A stretch of DNA of 64,000 nt from Anoxybacillus sp050480245 (GTDB taxonomy: Bacteria > Bacillota > Bacilli > Bacillales > Anoxybacillaceae). Every line of letters begins with the position of its first letter. The stretch's first letter is position 1. The notes under the pieces are model-generated. The model was not told the origin of the DNA. It saw only the letters and a list, made by a program, of their open reading frames with translations, and did not search any database. A program made the translations under genes and the position numbers. Positions 1 to 7,709 of the stretch are shown here, piece by piece. Where the stretch lies: assembly GCA_050480245.1 (NCBI GenBank), contig JBCNEQ010000026.1. The stretch is one strand, 5' to 3'.

Positions 1-774
1 GAAAAACATATTTGTTCCGCTCGTCGCCATTTGTGCCCCAAATATACTCATAACCCATGAAGCCGATACGTACCATTCATCGTTTACACGAATCGGTGCG
101 AGCGGAGTGATCATTTCATGGTTATCGACGATCACTTCTCTTTTTCCAGCGGTAATCATCATTTGTCCATGTGACAAACGAACCGTCATTGTTTCATTCG
201 TTTCGATCCAATCGATATTCACATCAATGGCGGTTAATAGCTGTTTCAATGGGATGTATGTATAGACGCCGTCGGTCATCGCGTGGCTCTCGATTTTTGT
301 TTGATTGACATATACAGAAAAAGTGCTTCGTTGCAACGCATTCCATGAAATGCGTACTTCTTTCCCCGTCCATTGAACGTTAGCATCTAACGCTTCCGAC
401 ACGAATCGAACGGGTACAAACGTGTGCCCTTTGTAAATGATCGGGGGAACATCAAGTGTTACGGACTGACCATTGATTGTTGTGGCTCTTGACTGCACTT
501 GAAGAATGATCGTCTTTTTATTTTTTTGTACAATGACACGTCTTGTTGTTGCGTCCCAATGTACGTTCGCCCCTGTCGATTGAGCGATAGCTCGAAACGG
601 GACGAGAATGCGGTTTTGTACCATAATAGGTGGCACATCTGTTTGTAACGCTTTCCCGTTTGTTATGATCGGGATATGAACAGGTCGAACGCTTGATGCC
701 TGGGCATCTGTTGTCATAAACGACAAGCTAAGAAGCGCAATGACTGCATATCCAATAATTTTGTTTAACAACAT
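1..774 (-). CDS. Secreted copper-amine-oxidase-like stalk-domain protein (partial, C-terminus beyond the window)
   Basis: The reverse strand stays open for 258 codons from an ATG at 774 to the window edge. The start follows a GGAAGGAG ribosome site. A signal peptide (about residues 1-26, ending TDAQA) precedes two copies of the stalk pattern 'VPPIM/IxxxRxxVPxRxxxxxxGAxVxWD/T' (about residues 44-85 and 100-130), then a third related unit. This domain, named after the N-terminal stalk of copper amine oxidases, is common in secreted proteins of Bacillaceae and Paenibacillaceae and usually serves as a surface adaptor. No enzymatic domain is visible in the part present. The next-door SLH genes fit a surface role. 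Specific function unknown. Confidence 0.8.
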   Translation of the reverse strand, partial: MLLNKIIGYAVIALLSLSFMTTDAQASSVRPVHIPIITNGKALQTDVPPIMVQNRILVPFRAIAQSTGANVHWDATTRRVIVQKNKKTIILQVQSRATTINGQSVTLDVPPIIYKGHTFVPVRFVSEALDANVQWTGKEVRISWNALQRSTFSVYVNQTKIESHAMTDGVYTYIPLKQLLTAIDVNIDWIETNETMTVRLSHGQMMITAGKREVIVDNHEMITPLAPIRVNDEWYVSASWVMSIFGAQMATSGTNMFF

Positions 775-800
775 ATTCACTCCTTCCTAATTCCTAACAC

Positions 801-806
801 ATTATA
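801..806 (-). promoter_or_regulatory. Extended -10 promoter element for the stalk-domain gene
   Basis: Read on the minus strand the sequence is TGGTATAAT, a perfect -10 hexamer with the upstream TG of an extended -10. It lies about 27 bases before the ATG at 774. A good -35 was not found, as is common with extended -10 promoters. Confidence 0.55.
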
Positions 807-842
807 CCATATTTATCTCTTTTGTCACATGTGCTACAAAAT

Positions 843-883
843 GGAATAAAAAAGGCGTCCTACCATGACGGTTAGGACGCCTC
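843..883 (-). terminator. Intrinsic terminator downstream of the 5'-nucleotidase relic
   Basis: A 10-bp stem, AGGCGTCCTA with TAGGACGCCT, is followed on the minus strand by TTTTTTATT. It sits directly after the relic's stop codon, so the 3' end of the lost gene is still intact. Confidence 0.85.
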
Positions 884-887
884 TCGT

Positions 888-1083
888 TTATTGATTCAAG
901 ACTGTTATTCTTCCTTCAACAGTTGGGATCGGCTTGTTCGATTGCAAGTAGTTCATAACAACGGTGCTTAGCAGCTCGCCGCTATCGAACTCAATCGTGC
1001 TTGATTTGAACATATCGTAACCGTCGCCGCCTTTTGCGATAAAGTCGTTTGTCGCAACGGTATACATTTTCGTCTCTTCTATT
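888..1083 (-). pseudogene. Relic: C-terminal ~60 residues of a secreted 5'-nucleotidase/metallophosphatase
   Basis: The minus strand encodes EETKMYTVATNDF, then GGDGYDMF, and ends ITVLNQ-stop. This is the conserved tail of the 5_nucleotid_C domain (UshA/YfkN family: 'YTVATNDFLAxGGDGY'). A stop codon lies about a dozen codons upstream of the conserved Tyr, and nothing further upstream resembles the other ~500 residues of the family. A 59-residue frame beginning at the ATG at 1067 is technically open, but it would be an isolated half-domain, so I call it a truncated gene. Its terminator survives. The missing part was probably deleted when the SLH protease region was formed or inserted; that is inference. 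Confidence 0.75.
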
Positions 1084-1212
1084 AATCTTTTTTACTAAGA
1101 ATGTAAAAAAACTATATTTTTTTGTTAATTACCTATTTTTATGCAGTTGCGATTTTTGTCTATTCATGTCGCTGTTGAAACGATACAATGAAAGTACGGA
1201 GGGGGATTGTGT

Positions 1213-3432
1213 GTGAGCAGATGGTTATGGATATGTTTCATTTGTTTTTTTATGCCTCATGTCGTGCAGGCGAATGAAAAAGGGGAGTGGATCGTTCAAG
1301 TTCGGCATGCGTCCGACCTTTCATATATGAAACCGTACGTTGTTGATACGATGGGGACGTTTGCGAAAGTATTATTAACGGAAGACGAGCAAAAAAAGAT
1401 GTCACAGTTACCGTTCGTTTTGAAAATGGAGAAAAACGATACGAAACGAGCAGCTGTCAATGATCCATTGTTTTCAGGGCAATGGTCTTTGTCCATGGTG
1501 AATTGGCATATGCCTTCGCTCATATCAGTGAATCGGCTGATCGGTAAGCAGATGATTGTCGATGGACGAGAAGACGTGTATCGTGGTGAGCCGTTTTACG
1601 GTGAACATATCGTCGTCGTGCTTGGGGAAGAGAAATTGTCTCGTGTTTCTGTCACGGTCGATCATGTCGAAGGACCGTGGCGTATAGAAGTTCAAGATGA
1701 AAAAGGGGAAAGGTTAGGAGAAAATGAAGGGGAGCTTTCTCGTTTAGATGTACTGATCCCCCGTTCTTCTTCAACGATTCATCTATATATCACAGCACCA
1801 AATTGGACAAAAGCACCACGCATCGTTGAAGTGAAAGGCGTAAACCATGTTCTTGTTGCGGTTGTTGATTCTGGGATCGTGTTGCATGAAGATTTGAACG
1901 ATCATGTGCTATATAGTGTAAGTGTTGATTATGCGGAAAAGAAGCGATATGCCGATGATACGTTCGGACATGGGACGCATGTGACGGGCATTTTAGCCGC
2001 TCGCATCAATAATGGAAAAGGGATTGCCGGGCTCATTGGCGATGCTCCAATCGATATTTTACCAATTAAAGTGTTAGACCGTTATGGATTTGGTGGCGAT
2101 TTTGAAATTGCAAAAGGCGTGAAATATGCGCTTGATCACGGTGCTTCCATTATTAATTTAAGTTTAGCCGGTCAAGGAGAGACGGAAGTGTTAAAATCGG
2201 TCATCGAAGAAGCAGTAAAACGCGGTGTGCATGTTGTTGCAGCTGCAGGAAATGGTCATATGCCGACGACAAACATTTATCCGGCAAGTTATCCAGGGGT
2301 GATTACCGTCGCAGCGATCGATCGGGGACAAAAGCCACTCTCCATTTCGAATTATGGCTGGGAAGTGGAAGTGAGTGCTCCAGGAGATTTTTTAATGAGC
2401 ACGTATCCATCTGGATATCGAGCGATGCGTGGGACATCGATGGCTGCTCCGCATGTCTCTGCGCTATTAGCTGTATTGCGCGCCATGTATCCAGAAGAAG
2501 ATGCGTTTCAGCTTCGTAACCGTTTATGGAAAACGGCAAAAGATGTATATTGGCGTGGGTATGAGATGTACACAGGATATGGTGTCATTCAATGGCAGCA
2601 AGCCATTGCGCTATCTGCTCCGCCAAGCATTGATTGGTTGAACTTGCAGCCTGGGCAGCCGCTTGAAAAAGATCGCACATATTTTCTTGGCTTATCCTCC
2701 CGTTTTCTCGGAATGAACGGTCATTTATTCGTCAATGGAAAGCTCGTTCATTCGTTTATCGTGGACGAGGAAGTGATGTCGTTTCGTTTGTTTGACATTG
2801 CAAAACAACAAGGAGATGTGGCGGTTGTCATCACAGACGAGGAAAAGCGGGTGATCGCTTCTGACGTGCGTCTCGTTCCGATTCGACCGACAACGTTTTC
2901 TGATGTGAAAAAAACGTATTGGGCGTACGATGTCATCATGCAAGCGCAGCAACTAGGGATCATCCGAGGATATTTAGATGACACGTTTCGTCCAAATACA
3001 CCTCTTACGCGCCGGCAAAGCATCGTGGTACTTTCTCGCTTGTTCGGTTGGGAGGCACCATCCATATTACAATCTCCTTTTGCCGACATCCCACTAACAT
3101 CAGCGGATGCCCTTGTTGTGGCGACAGCTGCAGAAAAAGGAGTGGTAAAAGGAAGTGGGGGACGCGCACGTTTAGATGAACCGTTGACGCGTGGACAGCT
3201 TGCCCTATTGCTTATGCGTGCGTTGCAACTTGACAATGAGCCAATTCGTTCTGTTTATCCATTCCAAGACGTGACGCAACGAGATGTGTGGCTTGCCGTG
3301 CAATTGTTAGCGGAACGAGGATTAATTGCAAAACATGCTTTTTTCCGTCCGAATGATCCAGTCACGAGAGCAGAAATGTGTGCCATAATGGTGCGAGTGT
3401 CGACACTAATTCGACAACATTCGACAAAATGA
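1213..3432 (+). CDS. Secreted subtilisin-like serine protease with three C-terminal SLH domains
   Basis: Family S8 endopeptidase predicted to be held on the cell wall. Order of parts: signal peptide (to about residue 20, ending VVQA); an N-terminal region of about 190 residues; the catalytic domain with Asp219 (VVDSGI), His253 (FGHGTHV) and Ser409 (RGTSMAAPH), and the oxyanion Asn in AAAGNGH; then three SLH modules from about residue 560 to the end, which bind secondary wall polymer. The GTG at 1213 is chosen because GGAGGGGG lies 7-8 bases before it; a TTG at 1207 is too close. Residues roughly 80-205 are unusual: an extra beta-rich stretch separates the 'NDPLFSGQW' motif from the catalytic Asp, which are normally adjacent. 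Substrate unknown. Confidence 0.9.
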   Translation: MSRWLWICFICFFMPHVVQANEKGEWIVQVRHASDLSYMKPYVVDTMGTFAKVLLTEDEQKKMSQLPFVLKMEKNDTKRAAVNDPLFSGQWSLSMVNWHMPSLISVNRLIGKQMIVDGREDVYRGEPFYGEHIVVVLGEEKLSRVSVTVDHVEGPWRIEVQDEKGERLGENEGELSRLDVLIPRSSSTIHLYITAPNWTKAPRIVEVKGVNHVLVAVVDSGIVLHEDLNDHVLYSVSVDYAEKKRYADDTFGHGTHVTGILAARINNGKGIAGLIGDAPIDILPIKVLDRYGFGGDFEIAKGVKYALDHGASIINLSLAGQGETEVLKSVIEEAVKRGVHVVAAAGNGHMPTTNIYPASYPGVITVAAIDRGQKPLSISNYGWEVEVSAPGDFLMSTYPSGYRAMRGTSMAAPHVSALLAVLRAMYPEEDAFQLRNRLWKTAKDVYWRGYEMYTGYGVIQWQQAIALSAPPSIDWLNLQPGQPLEKDRTYFLGLSSRFLGMNGHLFVNGKLVHSFIVDEEVMSFRLFDIAKQQGDVAVVITDEEKRVIASDVRLVPIRPTTFSDVKKTYWAYDVIMQAQQLGIIRGYLDDTFRPNTPLTRRQSIVVLSRLFGWEAPSILQSPFADIPLTSADALVVATAAEKGVVKGSGGRARLDEPLTRGQLALLLMRALQLDNEPIRSVYPFQDVTQRDVWLAVQLLAERGLIAKHAFFRPNDPVTRAEMCAIMVRVSTLIRQHSTK

Positions 3433-3435
3433 GCA

Positions 3436-3524
3436 TAAAAAAAAGCCCCGCCGTTTCCAAAAGGCGGGGAGGCCGACTTAGCAACCAAAACCTTATCGCA
3501 TAAGTAAGTATAGCCGTTTTTTTT
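3436..3524. other. Structured intergenic element with terminator-like hairpins in both directions
   Basis: A strong 7-bp stem (CCCCGCC 3446-3452 with GGCGGGG 3463-3469) is followed by a U-run only when read on the minus strand. Next come nested complementary pieces: GGC/GCC at the outside, ACTTA 3476-3480 with TAAGT 3501-3505, and CTTAT 3492-3496 with ATAAG 3500-3504 (alternative pairing). The element ends on the plus strand in eight T residues at 3517-3524. It therefore looks like a plus-strand terminator for the SLH protease and, on the minus strand, a structured RNA ending in a terminator. I do not recognise a named RNA family. Confidence 0.45.
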
Positions 3525-3583
3525 AAAAAAATCACTACAAAAATAATAACTTTATTTCATAATTTTGTCGCTTCGTGTCGTTA

Positions 3584-3614
3584 TTTGTCGAAAAAGATCA
3601 AACCGTTTGTCGAA
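3584..3614 (+). promoter_or_regulatory. Two Spo0A-box-like sites upstream of the SLH amidase gene
   Basis: The string TTTGTCGAA occurs at 3584-3592 and again at 3606-3614, 22 bases apart, i.e. about two helical turns. It contains the TGTCGAA core of the B. subtilis Spo0A box. Further TTGTCG strings lie nearby at about 3565 and 3629. Binding is inference from sequence only. Confidence 0.35.
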
Positions 3615-3699
3615 CAGAAAAATATGCTTTGTCGGGTATGGAAAAGGTTAGAATTGTTTGTTATGCTTAATGATAGAAAATTTCGAAAGGGAGAAGAAT

Positions 3700-5142
3700 A
3701 TGCTGGGGAAACGTCACGTATATTGTCTGTTTATCGTTTTTCTTGCTTTTTTTTCTGTTACCTCACCTAGTTGGGCGAATACGGAACTAAAGCAAGCAGA
3801 GCGATTCGTTGATGTCACGGACGATCATTGGGCAAAAAATGAAATTGAATTTTTAGCAAATGAGCAAATTATTAACGGGTATTCAGTTGGGCAAATATCA
3901 GAGTTTCGTCCAGCGCAATCGGTGACGCGAGCAGAAGCGGCAAAAATGATCGTCAGCGCTCTCGGACAAACAGAATGGAAAAACGGAACGTTGTCGTTTC
4001 AGGACGTTCCCGCTAGCCATTGGGCGCGCGGTTGGATCGCTCGTGCGGTGCAACTCGGTATCATGGGAGGGGACGGTACGACAACATTTCGTCCAAATGA
4101 TAGCCTTTCGCGTGCAGAAATGAGTGTCGTTCTTGTGAATGCCTTTTCCCTCCCGAGTAAAGGAGCAGCGGTAGAGGGGGCTGCTGTATTTAAAGATATA
4201 GCTGGACATTGGGCGCTCAGGCATATTAATCGCTTATATTATCACGGTATAGCGAGTGGCCGAGACGGTCAATTTTTCCCGAAAGATGACATTTCACGTG
4301 CCGAGTTTGCGACGTTGCTAGCGCGAACGCTCGATGATCAATTTCGCTTGCCGCTACCAGATTTAATTGAACAAGGAAAAACAAATATTCAAGGAACGGT
4401 GACAACTTCTTCGCTTAACGTTCGACAAACTCCGTCAGCAACAGGGACGCTTGTCGGAACGTTGAAAAAAGGACAAGTTGTTGATGTGTACGATATAAAC
4501 GGATATTGGGCAAAAATTGCGTATAACGGTCAGTTTGCTTACGTGCATAAAACGTATTTAAAACTAAGGAATATGGCAGGCTCTCCTGTGAAAGGACGCA
4601 TTATTGTCGTTGATGCAGGACATGGTGGAAAAGACCCAGGGGCTATGAGTGGAGGAGCGAACGAAAAAACGACTGTGCTTGAAGTAGCGAAATTGTTAAA
4701 AGAAAAGCTTGAAAAAGCCGGTGCGACGGTTGTAATGACAAGAGAGACGGATGTGTACCCGACGCTACAAGATCGTGTTGATATGGCGAAAGATAACTAT
4801 GCGGAAATGTTTGTCAGCATTCATACAAATTCGGCGGCGAACACAAGTGCGAAAGGTGCTGAAGTATATTACGATTCATCAACAAATCCAAACAGTGAAG
4901 AAAGCAGAAAGTTAGCCCAATATATTCAAGAAGAAATTGTACGCATGGCGAATATGGTTGATCGTGGCGTGAAAAATAGCGGGTTGTACGTTTTACGTAA
5001 CAATAGCGTGACAAGTGTGCTCGTTGAACTTGGGTTTATTTCCAATTCAGAAGATCGAGCGAAATTAACGTCAGCCGAATATCAAAATATATATGCGGAA
5101 GCGATTTATCAAGGCATTGTGAAATATTATACATCGCAATAG
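3700..5142 (+). CDS. SLH-anchored N-acetylmuramoyl-L-alanine amidase (Amidase_3)
   Basis: Peptidoglycan hydrolase that cuts the bond between N-acetylmuramic acid and L-alanine. Signal peptide to about residue 27 (SPSWA). Three SLH domains (about residues 35-215, each with the HWA...I and FRP...TRAE signatures). One bacterial SH3 domain (about 235-290, SLNVRQTPS). A zinc amidase domain (about 300-478) with ligands in VDAGHGG, the Glu of NEKT, His of SIHTNS, and catalytic Glu in VELGFISN. The ATG at 3700 follows AAGGGAGAAG; an upstream ATG at 3658 lacks a ribosome site. The gene runs into the SLH lipoprotein gene with a 12-base gap, so the two are probably co-transcribed. Two Spo0A-box-like sites lie upstream. 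Confidence 0.93.
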   Translation: MLGKRHVYCLFIVFLAFFSVTSPSWANTELKQAERFVDVTDDHWAKNEIEFLANEQIINGYSVGQISEFRPAQSVTRAEAAKMIVSALGQTEWKNGTLSFQDVPASHWARGWIARAVQLGIMGGDGTTTFRPNDSLSRAEMSVVLVNAFSLPSKGAAVEGAAVFKDIAGHWALRHINRLYYHGIASGRDGQFFPKDDISRAEFATLLARTLDDQFRLPLPDLIEQGKTNIQGTVTTSSLNVRQTPSATGTLVGTLKKGQVVDVYDINGYWAKIAYNGQFAYVHKTYLKLRNMAGSPVKGRIIVVDAGHGGKDPGAMSGGANEKTTVLEVAKLLKEKLEKAGATVVMTRETDVYPTLQDRVDMAKDNYAEMFVSIHTNSAANTSAKGAEVYYDSSTNPNSEESRKLAQYIQEEIVRMANMVDRGVKNSGLYVLRNNSVTSVLVELGFISNSEDRAKLTSAEYQNIYAEAIYQGIVKYYTSQ

Positions 5143-5154
5143 GGAGGTGGAACG

Positions 5155-5901
5155 GTGAAAAGGTGGATTATCCCTATTGTTTCTGTCGCCATGTTGTTAT
5201 TGACAGCTTGCGAGCAGGAACATGCAGGAGCAAGTGGGGGGCAGGAAATTGCGACGGCGCCATGGACGGAGCAGCAGCTAGCGGATACAAATGGCCGTAT
5301 GAATCAAATCGATGACAAAATGAAACAATTGGAGCAGGAGTTAGCTAAAATAAAAACAGCTGCCGATTCTCTGCAAGTGTTTAAAGATGTACCGATTGAT
5401 CATTGGGCGTATGTTCATGTTGTTCGTTTATATCATCAAAATATTGTTGGTGGTGTCGGAGACGGCTTGTTTGCACCTGATCAGGCAATTACGCGCGCGC
5501 AAGCTGCCGCAATGCTCGTTCGAGCGCTTCAACTGCCGCTATCGACTAAGCCATCGATTTTTGTGGATGTGCCAAACTCTCATCGGTTTGCGCGCGAAAT
5601 TATGACAGCGTACGAGGCAGGCTTTTTCGGCGGATATCCAAACAATCGCTTTGCACCACAAGAGTCGATGAAGCGGAAACATATGGCAATGGTTATTCAA
5701 CGGGCCTTTCGATTACAAGCAACATCCGCACCGTATGCAGGGTATAAAGATGTGAACGAAAGAACGCAAGGAGCGTTAGAAATTCGTATCATTTCCCAAC
5801 ACGGCATTGCGGAAGGGGATAACGGTTATTTTTATCCAGAACAACCAACGACCCGCGCTCATTTTGCGACATTTATGAACCGAGCGCTGCAAATCAAATA
5901 G
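5155..5901 (+). CDS. SLH-domain lipoprotein
   Basis: 248 residues. The N-terminus has a lipoprotein signal with lipobox LLTAC (Cys about residue 20), so the mature protein should be lipid-anchored to the membrane. A short predicted coiled coil (about 45-70) precedes three SLH domains (about 72-248). With a lipid anchor at one end and wall-binding domains at the other, it could tether membrane to wall polymer; this is inference. GTG start follows GGGAGGTGG. No catalytic domain is visible. It is the second gene of the amidase operon and ends at a shared bidirectional terminator. Confidence 0.85.
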   Translation: MKRWIIPIVSVAMLLLTACEQEHAGASGGQEIATAPWTEQQLADTNGRMNQIDDKMKQLEQELAKIKTAADSLQVFKDVPIDHWAYVHVVRLYHQNIVGGVGDGLFAPDQAITRAQAAAMLVRALQLPLSTKPSIFVDVPNSHRFAREIMTAYEAGFFGGYPNNRFAPQESMKRKHMAMVIQRAFRLQATSAPYAGYKDVNERTQGALEIRIISQHGIAEGDNGYFYPEQPTTRAHFATFMNRALQIK

Positions 5902-5935
5902 GCTGTGCATGTGCACAGCCTATCTGATTTTTTTC
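5898..5935. terminator. Bidirectional terminator between convergent genes
   Basis: A 12-bp perfect stem (ATAGGCTGTGCA / TGCACAGCCTAT) is followed by a T-rich stretch on the plus strand and by TATTTGATTT on the minus strand. It overlaps the ends of the SLH lipoprotein gene and of the SpoIID-like gene. Confidence 0.8.
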
Positions 5936-7269
5936 ACTTCAATGCCTGTATAATAGTACTTTAAAATTTGATCGTACGTAAATCCTTTTTCTGCCATCGA
6001 ACGCGCTCCCCATTGGCTCATGCCAAGTCGATGTCCCCAGCCATTGCCTGTGAACGTAAATTCCGTTGGAGCGGTCGGATAGTACATCGTTTCGTTTTCT
6101 GTCCGAATCGAAGCATTTCCTGTTGCGATCGTCGTTTGTCCGCTAGTTGTTTGAAGCGCATAGCCAGCGATGTGATCAACTGTCTGCTCGGATCCGTCCG
6201 CTCGTTTAATTTTCACGTTTGCATTACCTTTGACGTCGAAAGCGATACTTTTTAATGAAATGCCAAAAAATGAACGAAATGAATCTGCCGATGAGACAAA
6301 TGAAGGGCGCGCCTGTATTGTACGTTTTTGTCCTGTCGCTGGATTGTATACGGTCGCTTCCATTTGTTGAACGCTTCCTGCATTTGTTTTTTGTGTTACA
6401 CGAAGTGATACAACTTGTTCGTTTGTCAATTTAAATTTAGATGATACCGCATTCGCTGCCACTTTTGCGTTCCACCCGTAATGTAAGTTGTTTGCATGGC
6501 GATCGTATGGGTCGGAGACGGAACGAATGTATGGGACGACACTACTCCACACATTTTCGCTATTTTCCGTGTATCCCCCTGAACTTGAATGAAAGTATGC
6601 AGCGATTGGTTCGTTTTCATATGTCGCATATACGCCAGCCGTCTCATTGACTGCTGCTGTTGATGCTGCTTTTTCCTTTGATTTTCCGCCATATACTTGG
6701 CTCGCTACGGTCATTTGTAAAAACGATGTATTTTTTAATTGAGCGTATGCATAGCTACGAGCCGCCACAGCTTGTGCTTTTAACGCTTCTTTATGCCAAG
6801 ATGATGGCATTTCTCCAGGGACGACACCTTTTACATAGTCTTCTATGTCTAACGTATTAAATAAGTTTGGTGCTGTCTTCCCAGGAGTGATCTCGAATGA
6901 ACCGCGATATATGACGGGCGCAGACGTGCCTCCTGCTTGTTGAATGCTGCTGATAGTGACGTCATGTTGTTCGCCTCTTGTTACTTCATCTAATAAAAAG
7001 CCACTTGTTGACGTATACGAAACGCCATTAATTGTCGCGACGACTGCTCCGTTCGTTTGTGAAAAGACGATCGGATTTGTAAACGGGATCACTTGCTTTG
7101 TTTTTAGATCAATGAGTTGATAGTTCCCATTCGCTGTCGCAAGAAACGTCGCTGTCGGCAATAGTTTTACTTTTACAGGTGTTGGGTACGATGCAGCGTC
7201 AACAGACATCGGAATAAATAAAAACGTGATGAGAGCGAATGTGATCCATCGAATGCTTTTCATCGTCAT
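5920..7269 (-). CDS. Secreted SpoIID/LytB-domain protein
   Basis: 449 residues with a signal peptide (ends SVDAA). The SpoIID domain covers about residues 130-449: LDIEDYVKGVVPGEMPSSW, AQAVAARSYAY, AYFHSSSGGYTENSENVW and the C-terminal GNGWGHRLGMSQWGA. SpoIID of sporulating cells is a lytic transglycosylase; LytB of B. subtilis is a modifier of the autolysin LytC. The location next to tagO and an LCP gene fits a vegetative wall role closer to LytB than to the engulfment protein; that is inference. The start overlaps the stop of the small coiled-coil gene (ATGA), so the two are translationally coupled. Confidence 0.85.
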   Translation of the reverse strand: MTMKSIRWITFALITFLFIPMSVDAASYPTPVKVKLLPTATFLATANGNYQLIDLKTKQVIPFTNPIVFSQTNGAVVATINGVSYTSTSGFLLDEVTRGEQHDVTISSIQQAGGTSAPVIYRGSFEITPGKTAPNLFNTLDIEDYVKGVVPGEMPSSWHKEALKAQAVAARSYAYAQLKNTSFLQMTVASQVYGGKSKEKAASTAAVNETAGVYATYENEPIAAYFHSSSGGYTENSENVWSSVVPYIRSVSDPYDRHANNLHYGWNAKVAANAVSSKFKLTNEQVVSLRVTQKTNAGSVQQMEATVYNPATGQKRTIQARPSFVSSADSFRSFFGISLKSIAFDVKGNANVKIKRADGSEQTVDHIAGYALQTTSGQTTIATGNASIRTENETMYYPTAPTEFTFTGNGWGHRLGMSQWGARSMAEKGFTYDQILKYYYTGIEVKKIR

Positions 7270-7484
7270 TTCGCCGCCTCTAATTGTTGTTTTAGCTTTT
7301 CTACTTCTTGTTCAAGTTGCTGAACGCGCTGCTCAAGCTTTGTGACGCGATCATTTAATGGATTGATTTTTGCTAACACCCATTCTACACTTGCAAGTAC
7401 AGGTTCACTGTTCGCTAACGCTTTCGATGCAGAAACGGTTAACATCGCTGCAAGTAACATGATGACGATCGTTCTTTTTTTCAC
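7266..7484 (-). CDS. Small secreted coiled-coil protein
   Basis: 72 residues: signal peptide (MKKRTIVIMLLAAMLTVSA, cleavage near KALA) followed by a heptad-like helix with repeated Leu and Gln/Glu (about residues 40-72). GTG start preceded by AGGGGGGAG. It is encoded just before and overlapping the SpoIID-like gene, so it may be a partner or assembly factor for that protein. I do not recognise the family. Confidence 0.65.
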   Translation of the reverse strand: MKKRTIVIMLLAAMLTVSASKALANSEPVLASVEWVLAKINPLNDRVTKLEQRVQQLEQEVEKLKQQLEAAK

Positions 7485-7600
7485 CGATTTTCTCCCCCCT
7501 TAACTCTATCTGTCTAACATTATAGCAAATGATTTCAACAAAAAGGACGAAAATGTAACAAAATTCTAGTTTTCTATTTTCCATTTATCGATTTTAAAAT

Positions 7601-7612
7601 TTGTGGTATAAT
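7601..7612 (+). promoter_or_regulatory. Extended -10 promoter for tagO
   Basis: TGTGGTATAAT carries the TG plus TATAAT (7607-7612) of an extended -10. The tagO ATG is about 100 bases downstream, leaving a long leader. No clear -35. Confidence 0.5.
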
Positions 7613-7709
7613 GTCTGATAGGTTTGTGAAGAAAGATGGTAGAAAGTGTTACTTTTTAAACGATAGTGGATTGAAAAATCGGGAATGCTAACGAATAGGG
7701 AGGTTTCCT

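Noticed and set aside
2748..3236. 162-codon minus-strand frame inside the SLH subtilase
   Set aside because: Composition and overlap identify it as a shadow of the SLH-coding sequence; no start signals or family features.
3446..3524. Cyclic-di-GMP riboswitch before the SLH amidase
   Set aside because: The conserved GGCAAACC and GACGCAAAGC elements are absent on both strands.
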